Numbered from the stretch's first letter, positions 49,528 to 59,101 are shown. The stretch is 64,000 bases of DNA from Aneurinibacillus uraniidurans (GCF_028471905.1 NZ_CP116902.1:1648501-1712500), one strand, 5' to 3'. A program made the numbers and translations. The notes: a model not told the origin generated them from the letters alone.

Positions 49528-50739
49528 ATGTCTACCGTTCAGCTGCAACATTCGCAGCCAGAGCCCATAATTCAGCCTAGTAGAATGAAAAAGAGATATG
49601 TTTATACAATGGGCGCTTCACATCTTCTCAATGATATGATGACCGTAGGAATTGTACCTGCTTTACTGCCGCTTTATAAAGAGGCATTTCATCTTACTTA
49701 CACACAAGCAGGGATCATTGTACTTGTGTCGTATCTAACATCTTCGGTCATGCAGCCTGTTTTTGGATATATTACGGATAAGAATCCTAAGCCGCTCGCA
49801 TTATTATTTGGTGTGTTTCTAACAGGTTTAGGGTTATCTCTTACTGGATATATTCATAATTATTATGTACTTCTTTTGTGTGTCGCTATTTCAGGATTAG
49901 GTTCGGGTATATTCCATCCTGAATCAAATCGAGCTGTGTTCCTAGCTTCTAATGGGGACCGTGGAAGGGCTCAAGCAATTTATCAAGTTGGGGGAAATAG
50001 TGGGCAGGCATTAGGGGCATTAATTATCCCCTTGTTGTTACTATCGACGGGATTAAAGGGGATGTGGCTATTTGCCATTATAGGTGTATGCTCAATCTTT
50101 ATGGTTTATTGGATGATGGGCTGGTATAAAGAGCAAATCGTCCATAATAGTAGAACGAAAAAGCAAATCGCAGGTCAAGATCGACCTCTCGGAATGTTTT
50201 TGTTACTACTGACGGTGATTTTACGTTCATGGGTACAAATCGGGGTCGCTGGATTCCTACCTTTCTATCTTCTCCAGAAACAAGGGATGCCTCTTCATAA
50301 AGCAGATATGTATGTGTTTTTATTTCTTGGAGCAGGAGCTTTAGCGACTTACATTGGCGGAAAAGTATCAGACCGTGTATCTAGAAAATCAGTTGTCGTA
50401 TATTCTTTGATCGCCTCGATCCCGTTTGCACTTTTACTCCCACATGTAACAGGGTTAGCTTTGATTGCTACTTTGTTTCTTTTTGGTTTTACGATTCTAT
50501 CTTCATTTGCTGTTACTGTCGTATATGGTCAAATGCTAATCCCTAGCAAAATATCAATGGCATCTGGATTGATGATTGGGTTTGGCGTGGGAGCAGGTGG
50601 AGTAGGTGCAACGTTATTTGGTAAGATATCGGATTTGTATGGTGTAAATACAGTGATGAACATATTTGTGTTTTTGATTATAATCGCAGCTATTATTTCT
50701 GTTTTTGTTCCTAGTGATAAACGGTTAAGCGTGAAGTAA
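49528..50739 (+). CDS. MFS transporter, fosmidomycin-resistance (Fsr) type
   Basis: 403 residues, 12 predicted TM helices. ASHLLNDMMTVGIVPALLPLYKEAFHLTYTQAGIIVLVSYLTSSVMQPVFGYITDK near 30-85 and GIFHPESNRAVFLASNGDRGRAQAIYQVGGNSGQALGAL near 125-165 are characteristic of the FSR branch of MFS exporters. It is probably a drug or metabolite exporter. GC content is lower than in the preceding gene. The ATG at 49528 is preferred (AAGGAG 8 bases upstream); in-frame starts at 49510 and 49522 sit on or next to the site. A strong terminator follows. Confidence 0.85.
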   Translation: MSTVQLQHSQPEPIIQPSRMKKRYVYTMGASHLLNDMMTVGIVPALLPLYKEAFHLTYTQAGIIVLVSYLTSSVMQPVFGYITDKNPKPLALLFGVFLTGLGLSLTGYIHNYYVLLLCVAISGLGSGIFHPESNRAVFLASNGDRGRAQAIYQVGGNSGQALGALIIPLLLLSTGLKGMWLFAIIGVCSIFMVYWMMGWYKEQIVHNSRTKKQIAGQDRPLGMFLLLLTVILRSWVQIGVAGFLPFYLLQKQGMPLHKADMYVFLFLGAGALATYIGGKVSDRVSRKSVVVYSLIASIPFALLLPHVTGLALIATLFLFGFTILSSFAVTVVYGQMLIPSKISMASGLMIGFGVGAGGVGATLFGKISDLYGVNTVMNIFVFLIIIAAIISVFVPSDKRLSVK

Positions 50740-50744
50740 AACAA

Positions 50745-50778
50745 AGAGCCAGCTAATCTCCTGCTGGCTCTTTGTTAT
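50745..50778 (+). terminator. Terminator of the MFS gene
   Basis: A AAAGAGCCAGC / GCTGGCTCTTTG stem and T residues. Confidence 0.85.
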
Positions 50779-50815
50779 TGTATGTATTTTTACCAGAATA
50801 AGCACATCCATGCAC

Positions 50816-50852
50816 CCAAAACCCCCGTGATTAGCACGGGGGTTTTGGGTAT
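50816..50852 (-). terminator. Terminator of the yedE-tusA operon
   Basis: On the minus strand an AAAACCCCCGTG / CACGGGGGTTTT stem immediately beyond the TusA-like gene. Confidence 0.85.
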
Positions 50853-50856
50853 ATAG

Positions 50857-51102
50857 CTATGGCTTCAGAATGTAAAAACGAATAATCGGCCCTTCTTGTA
50901 CAGGCTCGCATAACAAAACGTAGCCCATCCGTTTCGCTTCCTCTGGCACTGCCTGAAATGACTGTGGACAATCTGCGATGATCTCTAGTATTTCGCCTGA
51001 TGCAAGCTTTTCTAGGACATCCAAGCTGTATACAACCGGATAGGGACAAGGTTCTCCTTCTAGATTCAATGTATATGTGGGAATAATTTGATTTCCATTC
51101 AT
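50857..51102 (-). CDS. TusA/YeeD-like sulfur carrier protein
   Basis: 81 residues. The TusA/SirA signature CPYP sits in NLEGEPCPYPVVYSLDVLEKLASGE (Cys about residue 19), a persulfide-accepting site. A second cysteine, in ADCPQSF, is typical of the YeeD type. It starts at the last base of the yedE stop codon (TAATG), indicating coupling. In YeeE-YeeD pairs, the membrane protein takes up thiosulfate and the TusA-like protein accepts its sulfur. Confidence 0.88.
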   Translation of the reverse strand: MNGNQIIPTYTLNLEGEPCPYPVVYSLDVLEKLASGEILEIIADCPQSFQAVPEEAKRMGYVLLCEPVQEGPIIRFYILKP

Positions 51103-52349
51103 TATGATATCTCCTTCATTTCTACGTTTGCTTGCATAAGTACAGCTTGACCTTTTTGATTTGCTTTATATCGGACATGCTTTTCCCAATAAGAAGCGAA
51201 GGCATACCAGAGAAGCATTAGACCTACCGTACTAAGAATCGCGCCGCTCCAGCCTAATTCGGAGACAAGATTAATTTTTGGATATGGCTTTACGAGAGAG
51301 GCAAATAATCCCCAATGATCCCAGCCCCAGGCAAGAATTCCGGCTCCTATAATATTGCCGATGCCGACAATAACGAACTGAATCTGTCCTTCCATCGCCC
51401 GATACATCCAACCGGTTTCACATCCTCCGGCAATCACGATACCAAAGCCGAACAGTAAACCACCGATGAGTGCTCCCGGACCGGCCCATGCAATTTTTTG
51501 CGGAACCCCGAGATAAATAATGACAGCTGTACAAAGAGTAGCGGCAATAATGCCGAGTGCCAGTGCTTTGGCCATCGTGCCTCTGCCGGTAACCCACAAA
51601 TCACGGAACGCAGACGTAAAACAAATTTGTCCCCGCTGAATGAGTAGACCAAACGCGACACCGAATAGACCGGCCAGCCCTAATTTGGAATGCCCACCGG
51701 AAATTTCCCATACAATAAGGCCGATAGAAATGCAAAAAACAAGTAAGCCGATAATGGGCTGTACTCGCGATCTGCTTGACTGCATGTTTCTTGCACCTGG
51801 GGAGGCTTTCTCCAGGCGCGGTTTTCCACGCAAAAGCGGATGAAGTGCCGCTTTTACCCCTACATAGCTCCCTGTTGCCATCCCGAGCATGAACAGCCAT
51901 GCGTGGAACGAAAATTGGGGAATTCCTGTAAAGAAAGAAGCCAAATTACACCCCATAGCCAGACGTGCACCGAATCCGGCAATCATGCCGCCGACGAGAC
52001 CTTGTACGATCCGTCTTTTCTGATGCGGAAATCGCAGCTTAAAGTTTCCACCTAGCAGTGCACTCATTAAGGCACCGAGAAGCATCCCACTTACGACCCA
52101 GCCATCGACCCGGTCAAGTGGACTGCCCTGGAATTTTATAATTTTCATGTAGCTCAACTGGTGCGGATCAAAGCCAAACCAGGACATAATATGCCCGGCA
52201 AGGCGGGTAAACTCACCTGTAACGGCCCAGTATGTCTGGGTGACCCCGAAGTAAAGCGCACTGAGTACCCCCGCAATAACTGTGACAAGAACTGGATTCC
52301 AGAACTTATCGAAAAGCTTGTGGTAAAGCGATGTAATAGATGAAAGCAT
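51102..52349 (-). CDS. YeeE/YedE-family thiosulfate (or selenium-related) transporter
   Basis: 415 residues, multiple TM helices in two YeeE/YedE repeats. The functional cysteines are visible: MGCNLASFFTGIPQFSFHAWLF near 128-150, RGQICFTSAFRD near 245, and AGGCETGWMYRAMEGQ near 308-323. The first of these resembles the YedE/FdhT branch, which in selenium-utilising bacteria pairs with YedF. Transports thiosulfate or a related sulfur compound into the cytoplasm. Long positively charged loop near 180-195. An extended -10 (TGATATAAT) at about 52397-52405 on the minus strand may be its promoter; downstream gene tusA overlaps its stop. Confidence 0.88.
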   Translation of the reverse strand: MLSSITSLYHKLFDKFWNPVLVTVIAGVLSALYFGVTQTYWAVTGEFTRLAGHIMSWFGFDPHQLSYMKIIKFQGSPLDRVDGWVVSGMLLGALMSALLGGNFKLRFPHQKRRIVQGLVGGMIAGFGARLAMGCNLASFFTGIPQFSFHAWLFMLGMATGSYVGVKAALHPLLRGKPRLEKASPGARNMQSSRSRVQPIIGLLVFCISIGLIVWEISGGHSKLGLAGLFGVAFGLLIQRGQICFTSAFRDLWVTGRGTMAKALALGIIAATLCTAVIIYLGVPQKIAWAGPGALIGGLLFGFGIVIAGGCETGWMYRAMEGQIQFVIVGIGNIIGAGILAWGWDHWGLFASLVKPYPKINLVSELGWSGAILSTVGLMLLWYAFASYWEKHVRYKANQKGQAVLMQANVEMKEIS

Positions 52350-52524
52350 GTGTACCTGTGAACCTCCTGTATAAATCCCCTTTATGTCTCAAGTTTATTA
52401 TATCATAGCAAGTCCAATGCCCTACTTATTCGACCCTTTTTCCTTGCTTTAGTCCCTTCTGCTGCGGATCTTTGATAATGGCGACGATGATTTCTGTCTT
52501 TATTCCTAATGATAAAGCTTTGTC

Positions 52525-52713
52525 TTACTTCTTCATTTGCTTTTCAATAAGGTAAGAAGCTACGGCCATCAGGATAATAAAAATAAGAATGAAAAGGGGA
52601 AGAATAAAGACAAGGTCAAGACTTTCTTTCATTCCTCTTGTAAATACAAACGCAAGATAGCTAGAAAGCGGAAAAAGTATCAAAACAGCTAACACGTATA
52701 AAAATAATTTCAC
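52525..52713 (-). CDS. Small double-TM protein, 62 aa (paralogue 1)
   Basis: Two TM segments (residues about 2-24 and 33-54) and a basic tail EKQMKK. It is a clear paralogue of the gene at 53011 (both read K/R-L-L/F-LYVL, then a helix break near the middle, and end with a lysine tail after ASYLIEK or ASYFIDK). GTG start behind AAGGGGG. The function is unknown; could be a toxin-like or membrane-stress peptide. Confidence 0.5.
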   Translation of the reverse strand: MKLFLYVLAVLILFPLSSYLAFVFTRGMKESLDLVFILPLFILIFIILMAVASYLIEKQMKK

Positions 52714-53010
52714 TACCAGTCCCCCTTGATCTGTAAAAATAAGTCGTTTGATGCAATAGAAGACTATTCACCATTGCTAACATTCGGCATGTAATAATCA
52801 CTTCCTTTGGGAAGCAGTTGCTTCGCTGATTCACCAGGTGGAATGTATAGTAGGAGCGTGCCTGTATACTCTGCATTTTTGCTTGGAAAACAATTAGTGA
52901 TAAGCCTGCTGCACGTTACTTTGTCTTCTGGTTGGAAGTTCTCCTAGCCCACATAATCTACTTCAATTCTGATTTTTTGAGCTGTATAACGAATGTTACA
53001 AATAGCTCCC
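52714..53010. other. Intergenic region between small membrane-protein paralogues
   Basis: AT-rich; no RNA gene, repeat or riboswitch recognised. Confidence 0.4.
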
Positions 53011-53199
53011 CTATTTTTTCGTCCATTTATCAATGAAATACGAGGCTATTGTCATTAAGATAACAAACAAGAAAATGAAAATAATTTGCATATAAAAATA
53101 ATGCGCTCCATCTTTCATATCTAGTGTAAATACATATCCGAGGAAGTTAGAAAGTGGTACTATTACTAAAATGGATAATACATATAAAAGTAACCTCAA
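53011..53199 (-). CDS. Small double-TM protein, 62 aa (paralogue 2)
   Basis: Same length and layout as the gene at 52525: TM1 about 2-24, TM2 about 33-54, tail DKWTKK. TTG start behind AAAAGGGGGA. Tandem duplication of an unrecognised family in an AT-rich patch. Confidence 0.5.
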   Translation of the reverse strand: MRLLLYVLSILVIVPLSNFLGYVFTLDMKDGAHYFYMQIIFIFLFVILMTIASYFIDKWTKK

Positions 53200-53344
53200 T
53201 ATAAATCCCCCTTTTTTAAACTCTAAGTAACTATCGGCTAACTGAGCATTTTTAATTTGTGATTTTCATACAGATCACACGCATCAAAGTTTTGTAAAAT
53301 AGCCGAATTGCGAAAGGTAAGAGGAAGAAGATGATGAGCAATAT

Positions 53345-53440
53345 CAAGACGCTGAGCTTTGCTATACAGGTGAAAAATAAGGAAGTTGTCTTTCAAAAAA
53401 CCAGTTGCGACCCGAGCAACTCTGTTCTAGCGTTTTGAAG
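53345..53440 (-). repeat. Module B copy 4, isolated (inverse orientation)
   Basis: GAGCTTTGCTATACAGGTGA, AAAATAAGGAAG and TTGCGACCCGAGCAACTCTG match B3 in the same orientation. No R core or T module adjoins it; the sequence diverges at about 53440. T4 lies at 55555. Confidence 0.65.
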
Positions 53441-53513
53441 ATTGTCTCAACTTCCGTTTGTACTTTTACTTCTTCATGCGACATCATATGAACTTTCATA
53501 GCAACGATACAGC

Positions 53514-54002
53514 TTATTTCAATTTTTTAATCATGTTGTACCAAATGACTCCGCCATGCCCGGAATTTGAAATGCCTTTGTTAAGGTATCCAAAGTTTTC
53601 ATAGAAGCGAATTAAGTTCTCTTTACAAGTGAGTGTAACTGTTTCACGTTTTTTTACGCTTGCTTCTTTTTCAAAATGGTTAAGTAATTTTGATGCTAAG
53701 CCGCGTTTTTGAAAATGCGGGGACACCGCTAATCCTAAAATGCTTTGATGACCGCCAGACGCTGGATTTACTTTTATATCATTGAATAGGTCATCTGTGA
53801 TGTACGCTGTTTCAATGACGGGTCCATTAATTAAACCTACAAGCACACCGTCTTCTTCAGCTACAAAAAAACTATCTGGAATGAATTGAATCCGCTTTTC
53901 AAACGCCTTTTTCGTCGCAGCCTCTTCTTTTGGAAAGCAAAGATGCTCAATGGCTACAAGTTCAGGTAAATCTTCCATTTTTACATTTCGTATTTTCAAC
54001 AT
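53514..54002 (-). CDS. GNAT-family N-acetyltransferase
   Basis: 162 residues. IRNVKMEDLPELVAIEHLCFP near the start; the acetyl-CoA-binding motif A is ILGLAVSPHFQKRGLASKLLNHFEKEA near 95-121 (Q/R-x-x-G-x-A), and LIRFYENFGYLNKGI near 135-150 is motif B. The substrate is unknown; it might modify amines or small antibiotics. The ATG at 54002 follows GGAGG by 9 bases; the frame begins earlier at 54029 without a site. It lies in an AT-rich patch between B4 and T4. Confidence 0.85.
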   Translation of the reverse strand: MLKIRNVKMEDLPELVAIEHLCFPKEEAATKKAFEKRIQFIPDSFFVAEEDGVLVGLINGPVIETAYITDDLFNDIKVNPASGGHQSILGLAVSPHFQKRGLASKLLNHFEKEASVKKRETVTLTCKENLIRFYENFGYLNKGISNSGHGGVIWYNMIKKLK

Positions 54003-54195
54003 ACATATCATCCTCCAAAATCGAACCATACCCTCATTTTGTTTAAGAATGAAGAACGTTATTATAGTAACAGGAATGGATCGTACAATAAAACGCAGAT
54101 TTAACTGTCTATGTCTGATAACATCGCGTATGTTCCATTAAGTTTTTTTGTGATTTGATGGTCATGTGTGGGAAATCCTGATTTAGAGGAATTTA

Positions 54196-54483
54196 CTAAA
54201 AAGGTATTTTAGCAAATAAAATAATTATAGTAAGAGCGATAAGATACCAAAATGCATATGCTAGTACGTATGTTATTGCTGTATTAATAATAAATTTAAT
54301 ACTAAATATGATTACACCATAAGAATATTTATATCCTGAGACTCCGGTAGAAGCTAAAGAGGTTAGAATAATAAAGTAAAATACAGTGCTGTCTGGTGGG
54401 TGTCCTTTAATACAAGCTACTATAGAGCTAAAGAAGCTGCCTATTAATATAATTAAGAATTCATACGAAATAAAAAATTTCAT
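54196..54483 (-). CDS. Hypothetical membrane protein, 95 aa
   Basis: Three predicted TM helices (about 5-24, 34-50, 57-93). AT-rich codons. It overlaps the upstream gene by 23 bp, so both are probably co-translated. Unrecognised. Confidence 0.45.
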   Translation of the reverse strand: MKFFISYEFLIILIGSFFSSIVACIKGHPPDSTVFYFIILTSLASTGVSGYKYSYGVIIFSIKFIINTAITYVLAYAFWYLIALTIIILFAKIPF

Positions 54484-54778
54484 AGTCTTTATGTCTCTTT
54501 CTTAAAAATTCCGCTTTTCCCTTAAGATTTTTTATATTTCTAAAAATTATCTCTAGTACAACTCCGATTACGAATGCTGTTATTACTGTAAAGATTGATA
54601 GGAAACCAGTGCCCTCTGCTTCTGTTGGGCCGCTATAAGAAACAAAAAAGATTAAATAAATAGCTAGTGCATACCCTCCGACAAGAGAAAGACATAAAAA
54701 CCAGCATTTTAAAAGTAGGGCAATAAACAATGGGATAAGAAATTGTAACCATGGTAAAATTTGTTGGATACTATTCAA
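54461..54778 (-). CDS. Hypothetical membrane protein, 105 aa
   Basis: Three TM helices (about 10-30, 33-50, 60-80) and a basic tail (RNIKNLKGKAEFLRKRHKDYEIF). TTG start behind CGAGGAATAGAA. Pairs with the next gene through a 23-bp overlap. Unrecognised. Confidence 0.45.
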   Translation of the reverse strand: MNSIQQILPWLQFLIPLFIALLLKCWFLCLSLVGGYALAIYLIFFVSYSGPTEAEGTGFLSIFTVITAFVIGVVLEIIFRNIKNLKGKAEFLRKRHKDYEIFYFV

Positions 54779-54885
54779 TTCTATTCCTCGTCTCAGATTG
54801 GATTATCATCCTAATATAAACCATTTACCAGCTCATGGAAATATGTATTGTATCCTCATTTATCACAATATTATCGAAAAAGTAA

Positions 54886-54922
54886 AGCCTTGCTATCCAA
54901 ATGGATGGCAAGGCTTTTTGTG
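54886..54922. terminator. Hairpin terminator between small genes
   Basis: An AAGCCTTGC / GCAAGGCTT stem with flanking A and T tracts on both sides; terminates in either direction. Confidence 0.75.
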
Positions 54923-54946
54923 GTTTATGGTTTGAGCTACATATTT

Positions 54947-55111
54947 TCACTTTTCTTCATTCGTTTGGCTTCGATTATCATATACTCCAGGACTCGATAC
55001 TGGTGGATTAATCGTATGAACTTCTGAAGTAGTGCGTGTCTCATGTAAATTCGTTATCCCTGCTGCGTGAGTTCCTAAGTCCTTTAGTTCAGGATTCTTT
55101 TCATTTTCCAT
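54947..55111 (-). CDS. Small hydrophilic protein, 54 aa
   Basis: An open frame of 54 codons, starting MENEKNPELKDLGTHAAGITN and ending YDNRSQTNEEK. Hydrophilic, no TM. AAGGAG lies 13 bases before the ATG, rather far. Composition resembles small spore or unknown Bacillales proteins. Weak support. Confidence 0.35.
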   Translation of the reverse strand: MENEKNPELKDLGTHAAGITNLHETRTTSEVHTINPPVSSPGVYDNRSQTNEEK

Positions 55112-55344
55112 AAAGTAAGACCGACTCCTTTTTTATTAAATTATTTCTTAGAATGCCGAAAAAACAAAAGAATATACTTGTTACGTTTAGAGATAAACGA
55201 GAGAGCGTTTGTACGGTTTTTATTTCCTTCGTACAGTAAATTGTTTTATGCATGTCTCGTGAAAAAGCAGAGCGTATAAAAAAACGATGAGCGGAAAAAG
55301 GTAAGGGTGAACATCAGAAGCCAGAAGGGGGGAGATGATGCGAT

Positions 55345-55500
55345 ATGGAGAAAGAAAATAATAAAACAGGTATGATTTTGGATATACCGGCAATGGTAAA
55401 TGAACTGGAACGAACTACAACGGCAGATGAGCTTGTTAACCCAAGAGACAAAATTACCGGAGTAGAACCAGATCAGATGAAAAAAAGGGATAGGGGATAA
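55345..55500 (+). CDS. Small hydrophilic protein, 51 aa
   Basis: An open frame starting MEKENNKTGMILDIPAMVNE and ending KITGVEPDQMKKRDRG, behind GGGGGGAG 10 bases upstream. It has no homology that I recognise. It lies opposite in strand to its neighbours. Confidence 0.4.
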   Translation: MEKENNKTGMILDIPAMVNELERTTTADELVNPRDKITGVEPDQMKKRDRG

Positions 55501-55554
55501 GGCGTATAGCATTTGATTACATTCACCGCCCAGAAGGCTATCAAACCACAAATT

Positions 55555-55614
55555 TTCGATTCTACAAAAAAGCTGTCCCTGAAGCCAGAACATGGCGAAT
55601 GGGACAGCTTTTAG
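55555..55614 (-). repeat. Module T copy 4, isolated; terminator of the MCP gene
   Basis: On the minus strand: AAAAGCTGTCCC / GGGACAGCTTTTTTG stem with a 20-nt loop, then TAGAATCG. It is in the right place to terminate the MCP transcript. The isolated copy lacks an adjacent R element. Confidence 0.8.
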
Positions 55615-55618
55615 TCAT

Positions 55619-57577
55619 TTATACTTTAAACCTGCTCACAATCTCTTGTAATCGTTCCGCCATGTGTGCCAATGCGGCAGAAGAGGAGATGATTTCTTCC
55701 ATCGAAGCAAGCTGCTCCTGAGCGGCAACCGATACGTGCTGTACATTGGCATCGGTTGTCTCTGTAATAGTAGCAATTTTCTCGATGGCTTGTGTGAATT
55801 GTGAGGCATTCGTAGATAACTGTGTCGCAGCAGCTGACACTTCTTGAATTTGGGCTGTTACCCCATCAATAGAAGAGTGAATGTTTTCAAATGCAGTTCC
55901 GGCAATGGATACCGTATGCATTCCGTTTGCGACTTCGATTGTTCCATGCTCCATCGCGTGAACGATCTGCTCTGTCTCCTGTTGAATAGTGATAATCTCA
56001 CGTTCAATTTTTCCAGAAGCTTGTACGGTCTGCTCGGCAAGCTTACGTACCTCGTCAGCCACAACCGCAAATCCGCGTCCAGCGTCACCAGCCCGTGCCG
56101 CTTCAATGGATGCATTAAGGGCAAGCAAATTTGTCTGTTCAGCAATTTGTTTAATAAAGGTCAGAATGCTGCCGATCTGATGCGAATGCTGATCCAGATT
56201 TTTCACCATACCATCCAATCGCTGCACGGTTCCGTGAATGGCTTCCATTTGCTCCGCCGCATTTTGAATCGCCTGTTTTCCTTCCTCGGATATCGTAGAC
56301 GTCTGCAGGGCGGATTGGGATACTTGTGATGCGTTAGTAGCAATTTGCTGCACGGCTGCGGTCATTTGTTGTACCGTTTGCGCTGTCTCAGTTGTCTGCT
56401 GTGTTTGCTGCTCTGATCCAGCGGCGATGCTTTGCATGCGTTCGGTAATATGTTCGGTAGCTTGTCCGGTGTGTTCGGAGCTGGCGCTAAGTTGCTCCGA
56501 TGACGCCGCTACTTGTTCGGCTGTTTCGCGTACCTGCATAATCAATAAACGAAGCGCAGCTGCCATTTGATTAAAAGAATGCGCCACTGCTCCTAATTCA
56601 TCATCACGGATCACAAGTACTTCTTGCGTTACGTCACCTTCACTCATTTTTTGTGATGCTTGTACAAGGCTGGTCAATGGCCGTGTAATCGAACGAATTA
56701 TAAAATATACAAAAATGGAGCCGATGACGATATTCAGCAAAATTGTGAGTATGGTTTTGTAGAATATCGGATTGGCTGCATCCGCCACTTCTTGTTTGTA
56801 AAACGTTCCACCAATTTTCCAGCCCGTCGCAGCATTTGTCGTATAGGCCATCTTTCTTTCTGCCCCGTCGTACGTATAACTAAACGTACCGGAAGGAGAG
56901 GAAAACATTTGATCCGTTAGCCCGCTAGGTGGTTCCGCACCTGCTTGTAGCGTAGGGTGTACGATGGCTTTTCGTGTTTGGTCAAGAATAAACGCATAGC
57001 CTTTCTTGCCGATCTTTGTTTTACTTACGATTTCTGCAAGTTTTTCTAAGTTAACATCAAATCCAATAACCCCTTGCTGATCGCTTGCGGCTTTCGCAAT
57101 TGTAACAACGATATTGCCCGTAGCTTTATCCACATAGGGGGCTGTTACAATCGCCTGATTTTTTTGTTCCATCGCCTGTATGTACCAATCACGCTTACGC
57201 GGATCGTAGCCAGCTGGCATGGTATGATGGGGGAAGTTAATGTGTTTCCCTGTTGCCATACCAATGTACACACTCAGGAGGAGCGGCTGGCTTGTTTGAT
57301 AGTTATCAAAGAGATGATAAAGATCTGCCTGGCGTACGCCGTCTAATTCACTTGCTTTCACATCACGAGCCAGGAAATTAATGTCTTTCTTTTTTCCGTC
57401 AATTACTTCCGTAACAAGTTGATTTAACAAATCTACATTGTTTTGAGCATTCTGCACCATTTGTTCTTCTACGCCTTGCTTAGTCGTTCCGTAAGATGTG
57501 TAGCTGATCCATATGCAAGGGATGAGTAGCACAGCGGCAAATAGTAAAATCAAGCGTGTTTTTACGGTCATCCTCAT
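55619..57577 (-). CDS. Methyl-accepting chemotaxis protein with dCACHE-type sensor
   Basis: 652 residues. TM1 about 8-28, periplasmic dCACHE region about 35-275 ([19 protein letters not shown]-like start, [28 protein letters not shown] near 150, [12 protein letters not shown] near 265), TM2 about 280-302 ([19 protein letters not shown]), HAMP about 304-356 ([22 protein letters not shown]), and a long signalling coil with the conserved hairpin tip ([38 protein letters not shown] near 485-522). It senses amino acids or similar ligands and signals to CheA. Upstream of glnT, so a role in glutamine taxis is possible. Confidence 0.93.
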   Translation of the reverse strand: MRMTVKTRLILLFAAVLLIPCIWISYTSYGTTKQGVEEQMVQNAQNNVDLLNQLVTEVIDGKKKDINFLARDVKASELDGVRQADLYHLFDNYQTSQPLLLSVYIGMATGKHINFPHHTMPAGYDPRKRDWYIQAMEQKNQAIVTAPYVDKATGNIVVTIAKAASDQQGVIGFDVNLEKLAEIVSKTKIGKKGYAFILDQTRKAIVHPTLQAGAEPPSGLTDQMFSSPSGTFSYTYDGAERKMAYTTNAATGWKIGGTFYKQEVADAANPIFYKTILTILLNIVIGSIFVYFIIRSITRPLTSLVQASQKMSEGDVTQEVLVIRDDELGAVAHSFNQMAAALRLLIMQVRETAEQVAASSEQLSASSEHTGQATEHITERMQSIAAGSEQQTQQTTETAQTVQQMTAAVQQIATNASQVSQSALQTSTISEEGKQAIQNAAEQMEAIHGTVQRLDGMVKNLDQHSHQIGSILTFIKQIAEQTNLLALNASIEAARAGDAGRGFAVVADEVRKLAEQTVQASGKIEREIITIQQETEQIVHAMEHGTIEVANGMHTVSIAGTAFENIHSSIDGVTAQIQEVSAAATQLSTNASQFTQAIEKIATITETTDANVQHVSVAAQEQLASMEEIISSSAALAHMAERLQEIVSRFKV

Positions 57578-57621
57578 GATCTTTCTCCTCGTGTTTCATC
57601 CTCTTTATTTTTGTACGTGAG

Positions 57622-57650
57622 AAAAACCGGGTATACACCCGGTTTCATGT
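57622..57650 (-). terminator. Terminator of the glsA-glnT operon
   Basis: On the minus strand an AAACCGGGT / ACCCGGTTTTTC stem with a 4-nt loop. It lies just past the glnT stop codon, so MCP expression would need its own promoter or readthrough. Confidence 0.75.
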
Positions 57651-59077
57651 TACATACTATTTGCTTTAGTAGAGCTTGATGGAGATTCATCCCAGCATTC
57701 AACATTTTGCAGATTTTCAATGCTGTCTTTATAGAAAACAGGCTCTTTCCCCGCTTTTTTCTGTTCCATATAATCATGTAATGCAGCAAAAGCCACTTTT
57801 GATAACATAAGAATAGCAACCAGGTTTACTAAAACCATGAGGCCCATGAATAAATCAGCCATATCCCATACAACTTGAACTTTTGCAACGGAACCAAATA
57901 TAATCATGGCTAACACACTGATTCGATATACAATCAACCATTTTTTACTTGTGTGTAAAAAGCGAATATTTGTTTCCCCATAATAATAGTTACCAATTAA
58001 CGAACCGAATGCAAACAGGAAGACAAAGATAGCAAGAGCGCCTGATGCCCAGGAACCGATGTGTTGACTTAATGCTGCTTGTGTAAGTGCAATACCATTT
58101 AGCCCAGGTTGTTTATACGCATCAGAAAGTAAAATAATAAAGGCTGTGCTTGTACAAATAACTAATGTATCTGTCAGTACGCCAAATGCTTGAATAAGTC
58201 CTTGTTTTACCGGGTGGCTTGTTGTTGCAGTTGCGGCAACGTTTGGTGCACTACCCATACCTGCTTCATTCGAGAATAATCCCCGTTTAACGCCATTCAT
58301 AAGCGCAGCACCGATTGAACCGCCTGCGAATTGTTGGAAGCCAAATGCATTTTTAACAATAAGAGAAAGAACCTCGGGCATTTTTGTAATGTTTGTCAGT
58401 ACGACAAATAATGCAACACCAATGTATAACACAGCTAGAATTACAACTTTGTATTCAGCTGCTTGTGCAATACGCTTCACACCGCCGAAAATGATTGCAG
58501 CAAAGGCAGCAGTCATAATGAGCCCCACAGTTAAGCGGTCTGTACCGAATGAATTTTGGAAAGCAACGGTAATGGTGTTTGATTGTACAGAATTAAATAC
58601 AAGACCGAAAGATAGCGTAATTAAAATGGCGAATAAGACACCCATCCAACGCTTGTTCAAGCCTTTTTCCATATAATAGGATGGCCCGCCCCGGAAACCA
58701 TGTTCATCTTTTACTTTATAGACTTGCGCTAACGTACTTTCAACAAAGCTGGATGCTGAGCTAATAAGAGCAATAATCCACATCCAGAATACGGCTCCAG
58801 GACCGCCTAATGCAATGGCAATGGCAATTCCGGTAATATTACCTGTTCCAACGCGAGCTGCCATACCAATACAGAACGCTTGAAAAGGTGAAATGTGATC
58901 TTTAGACCCTTTTCTTCCTTCCATTAAAACACGAACCATTTCTTTCAACATTCTAAATTGTACAAAACGAGATTTAAATGTGAAATAAAGGCCAATAGTG
59001 ATCAGCAGAACAATTAGTAATTTAGACCAAAGAAAATCATTTGTTACACTCACGAAATTTTGTAACAATTCTTGCAT
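57650..59077 (-). CDS. glnT: Sodium:glutamine/alanine symporter GlnT (AGCS family)
   Basis: 475 residues, about 11 TM helices. The AGCS signatures are clear: ARVGTGNITGIAIAIALGGPGAVFWMW near 73-100, YYMEKGLNKRWMGVLFAI near 130, SNEAGMGSAPNVAATATTSHPVKQGLIQAFGV near 270-302. In Bacillus, glnT lies downstream of glsA and imports L-glutamine with sodium. Here it is 24 bp after glsA, under the same GlnL/CcpA-type controls. A terminator hairpin follows. Confidence 0.9.
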   Translation of the reverse strand: MQELLQNFVSVTNDFLWSKLLIVLLITIGLYFTFKSRFVQFRMLKEMVRVLMEGRKGSKDHISPFQAFCIGMAARVGTGNITGIAIAIALGGPGAVFWMWIIALISSASSFVESTLAQVYKVKDEHGFRGGPSYYMEKGLNKRWMGVLFAILITLSFGLVFNSVQSNTITVAFQNSFGTDRLTVGLIMTAAFAAIIFGGVKRIAQAAEYKVVILAVLYIGVALFVVLTNITKMPEVLSLIVKNAFGFQQFAGGSIGAALMNGVKRGLFSNEAGMGSAPNVAATATTSHPVKQGLIQAFGVLTDTLVICTSTAFIILLSDAYKQPGLNGIALTQAALSQHIGSWASGALAIFVFLFAFGSLIGNYYYGETNIRFLHTSKKWLIVYRISVLAMIIFGSVAKVQVVWDMADLFMGLMVLVNLVAILMLSKVAFAALHDYMEQKKAGKEPVFYKDSIENLQNVECWDESPSSSTKANSM

Positions 59078-59101
59078 AGTACCACCTCGTATAAAATATT
59101 T

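Noticed and set aside
57650-59077. Amino-acid transporter other than glutamine type
   Set aside because: Adjacent glsA and glnKL, and the AGCS signature, favour a GlnT role, though alanine transport cannot be excluded by sequence alone.
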